A DNA stretch of 6,785 nucleotides from a bacterium UBA6115 (GTDB lineage Bacteria; Bacillota_A; Clostridia; Christensenellales; Aristaeellaceae): assembly GCA_002428405.1 (NCBI GenBank), contig DIWD01000037.1:1-6785 (forward strand), read 5' to 3'. The translations under genes and the position numbers were made by a program. Each line of letters begins with the position of its first letter. The stretch's first letter is position 1. Positions 5,707-6,785 of the stretch are shown here, in pieces. The notes beneath the pieces are model-generated. The model did no database searches and was not told the DNA's origin. It saw only the letters and a list, made by a program, of their open reading frames with translations.

Positions 5707-6648
5707 ATGAAAAAGATCCTGAGTCTGTTTCTGGTTCTTGTGTTGGCGATGAGCGTCTCGGCTGCTGCATTTGCAGAACAAAAGGAAGTCAAGGTCGCTT
5801 TCATCACCCAGTCGCTGGAGAACGCCTCCCAGGCATTCGCCTGGAGCCAGTTCCAGGAGTACGCCCCCCAGTACGGGTTCACCCCCTATCTGTTTGAGGA
5901 GGGGTATGACCCGCAGAAAGGCGTGGCCGCGATTGGTACCTGCATCGCGGAGGGCTTTGCCGCCATCTCCATCAACCCGACCGACCCCAGCGCAATGATC
6001 CCCAGCTTCATGGAAGCGCAGAGCAAGGGTATCATCGTGGGCATGTACTCCTCTGAGGTCCCTGAGGAATTCAAGCAGTACCGGGATTTCATGTGCGGCA
6101 CCAACGACATCATCTGCGGCGAGGTCGCTGCGCAGACCCTGATGGAAGCCTTCCCGGACGGCGTCAAGGTGGTCGAGGTCGGCGGGCAGTCAGGGCATGA
6201 CGCGCAGATCAAGCGCCACAACGGTTTCTTTGACACCATTGACACAGCAAAGGTGGAAGTGCTGGATTCCAAGAACTGCCCGCGCTGGTCTTCGGACGAC
6301 GCCATGACCATCATGAGCGACTTCATCACACTCTACGGCGAAGAAATCCAGGCCGTCTACTGCCACTGGGACATCGGGGCCACCGGGTGCATCGAAGCCC
6401 TGAAGGCCGCCAACCTCCTTGAAGGCGTATACGTCATCGGCGTGGACGGCTGCATGATCGGCTACGACCAGGTCATCGAGGGCACGCAGCAGCTGTGCAT
6501 CGGCCAGAACTTCACCCGCATGACCACCGACACCCTGGACACCATCCAGAAGATCCTCAACAAAGAGCCCTATGACGAAGTGACCTTCACGGCGCTGGAC
6601 GTTGTCACCCCGGCCAACGTGCATACCTTCCCTTATCCGAAGTGGTAA
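5707..6648 (+). CDS. Secreted substrate-binding protein of a sugar ABC transporter (type I, RbsB-like)
   Basis: This is a 313-residue protein; ATG 5707 follows AAGGAGG (5693-5699) by 7 bases. Residues 1-23 are a signal peptide: MKK, a Leu/Val-rich core, then A-A-A-F-A before Glu24, which fits signal peptidase I. There is no lipobox cysteine. The mature part has the two-lobe periplasmic-binding fold of the ribose/galactose group: VKVAFITQSLENA (28-40), GFAAISINPTDP (83-94), GIIVGMY (108-114), KVVEVGGQSG (154-163), Arg170 in KRHNGF, a strand-helix segment at 217-232, GVDGCMIG (245-252) with Asp247 at a sugar-binding position, and Gln268 in IGQNFT. Eight cysteines in the mature chain are many for an exported protein. 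It would deliver a sugar or polyol to a membrane transporter. The next gene looks like the ATPase. Family is sure, ligand unknown. Confidence 0.93.
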   Translation: MKKILSLFLVLVLAMSVSAAAFAEQKEVKVAFITQSLENASQAFAWSQFQEYAPQYGFTPYLFEEGYDPQKGVAAIGTCIAEGFAAISINPTDPSAMIPSFMEAQSKGIIVGMYSSEVPEEFKQYRDFMCGTNDIICGEVAAQTLMEAFPDGVKVVEVGGQSGHDAQIKRHNGFFDTIDTAKVEVLDSKNCPRWSSDDAMTIMSDFITLYGEEIQAVYCHWDIGATGCIEALKAANLLEGVYVIGVDGCMIGYDQVIEGTQQLCIGQNFTRMTTDTLDTIQKILNKEPYDEVTFTALDVVTPANVHTFPYPKW

Positions 6649-6678
6649 TCCATTTCCAAGGCTGAATAACGCAGCATG

Positions 6679-6725
6679 GACCAATCGCCCCGGGCCCTCC
6701 GGGGCGATTGGTCAAAGAGTTTTTT
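6679..6725 (+). terminator. Strong hairpin plus T run between binding-protein and ATPase genes
   Basis: GACCAATCGCCCCGG (6679-6693) and CCGGGGCGATTGGTC (6699-6713) are a perfect 15-bp stem with a 5-base loop. Six T's follow at 6720-6725, after AAAGAG. The 6-base gap before the T run makes full termination uncertain. Lying inside an importer operon, it most likely acts as a partial terminator or 3' stabiliser, giving more binding protein than membrane components. Confidence 0.7.
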
Positions 6726-6726
6726 C

Positions 6727-6785
6727 ATGGAGGCCTTGAATTTGAGCCAGTCAGGCAGGTACATCCTCGTCGTCAGGGACGTATG
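6727..6785 (+). CDS. Start of a probable sugar ABC transporter ATP-binding protein (3' truncated)
   Basis: Only about 19 codons are visible. The frame from ATG 6727 reads MEALNLSQSGRYILVVRDV and runs off the window. The stretch YILVVRDV resembles the opening strand of RbsA/MglA-type ATPases (YILEMRxI followed by K-x-F), and an ATPase is expected after the binding-protein gene. The start is uncertain: ATG 6727 has only a weak AAAGAG upstream, whereas TTG 6742 has GGAGG (6729-6733) at 8 bases and would give MSQSGRYILVVRDV. No Walker motif is in view, so the call rests on position and a short N-terminal match. Confidence 0.55.
   Translation, partial: MEALNLSQSGRYILVVRDV

Noticed and set aside
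5498..5710. 70-codon + strand open frame overlapping the AraC end and the binding-protein promoter
   Set aside because: It runs through the promoter, the leader hairpin and the ribosome binding site, has no ribosome binding site of its own, and its product shows no domain-like pattern.

Overview
The window looks like a chromosomal segment from a strictly anaerobic, fairly GC-rich Firmicutes-type bacterium, probably a gut-type Clostridia lineage. The evidence is strong Shine-Dalgarno sequences (AAGGAGG, GGAGGG), sigma-A-type promoter hexamers, an activating enzyme for a glycyl radical enzyme (an oxygen-sensitive system), and ROK and AraC proteins of Firmicutes style. The lineage is inferred; the sequence does not name a species. 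All recognised genes are on the + strand.

Region 1 (1-3562) is the end of an operon. It holds a 5'-truncated glycyl-radical-enzyme activating protein (radical SAM plus a two-cluster ferredoxin insert), then a 589-residue sugar-kinase-like protein with an unrecognised N-terminal domain, then an AroE/shikimate-dehydrogenase-fold oxidoreductase. The first two genes are 9 bases apart and the next two 29 bases apart. The operon closes with a perfect 11-bp stem terminator. The glycyl radical enzyme itself is presumably upstream, outside the window.

Region 2 (3563-5543) starts with a 156-base spacer carrying a heptamer repeat, a small hairpin and a near-consensus promoter (TTGACA-N17-TATGAT). It drives a ROK-family sugar kinase followed 16 bases later by an AraC-family regulator.

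Region 3 (5544-6785) is a sugar ABC importer operon. A promoter with a good -10, a weak -35 and a direct repeat at the expected activator position precedes a secreted type-I sugar-binding protein. A strong 15-bp hairpin with a T run follows, and then the first codons of what looks like the ATPase gene.

A reasonable joint reading, which is inference, is a catabolic locus for a sugar, polyol or cyclitol. The AraC protein senses the substrate and activates the importer, the kinase(s) phosphorylate substrate or intermediates, the AroE-like enzyme oxidises or reduces a keto/hydroxy group, and the upstream glycyl radical enzyme performs a radical elimination or cleavage. The substrate cannot be read from the sequence. 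The AroE-like protein has lost the serine pair that binds the shikimate carboxylate, so it is unlikely to be a housekeeping shikimate enzyme. This is the best lead in the window for an undescribed pathway.
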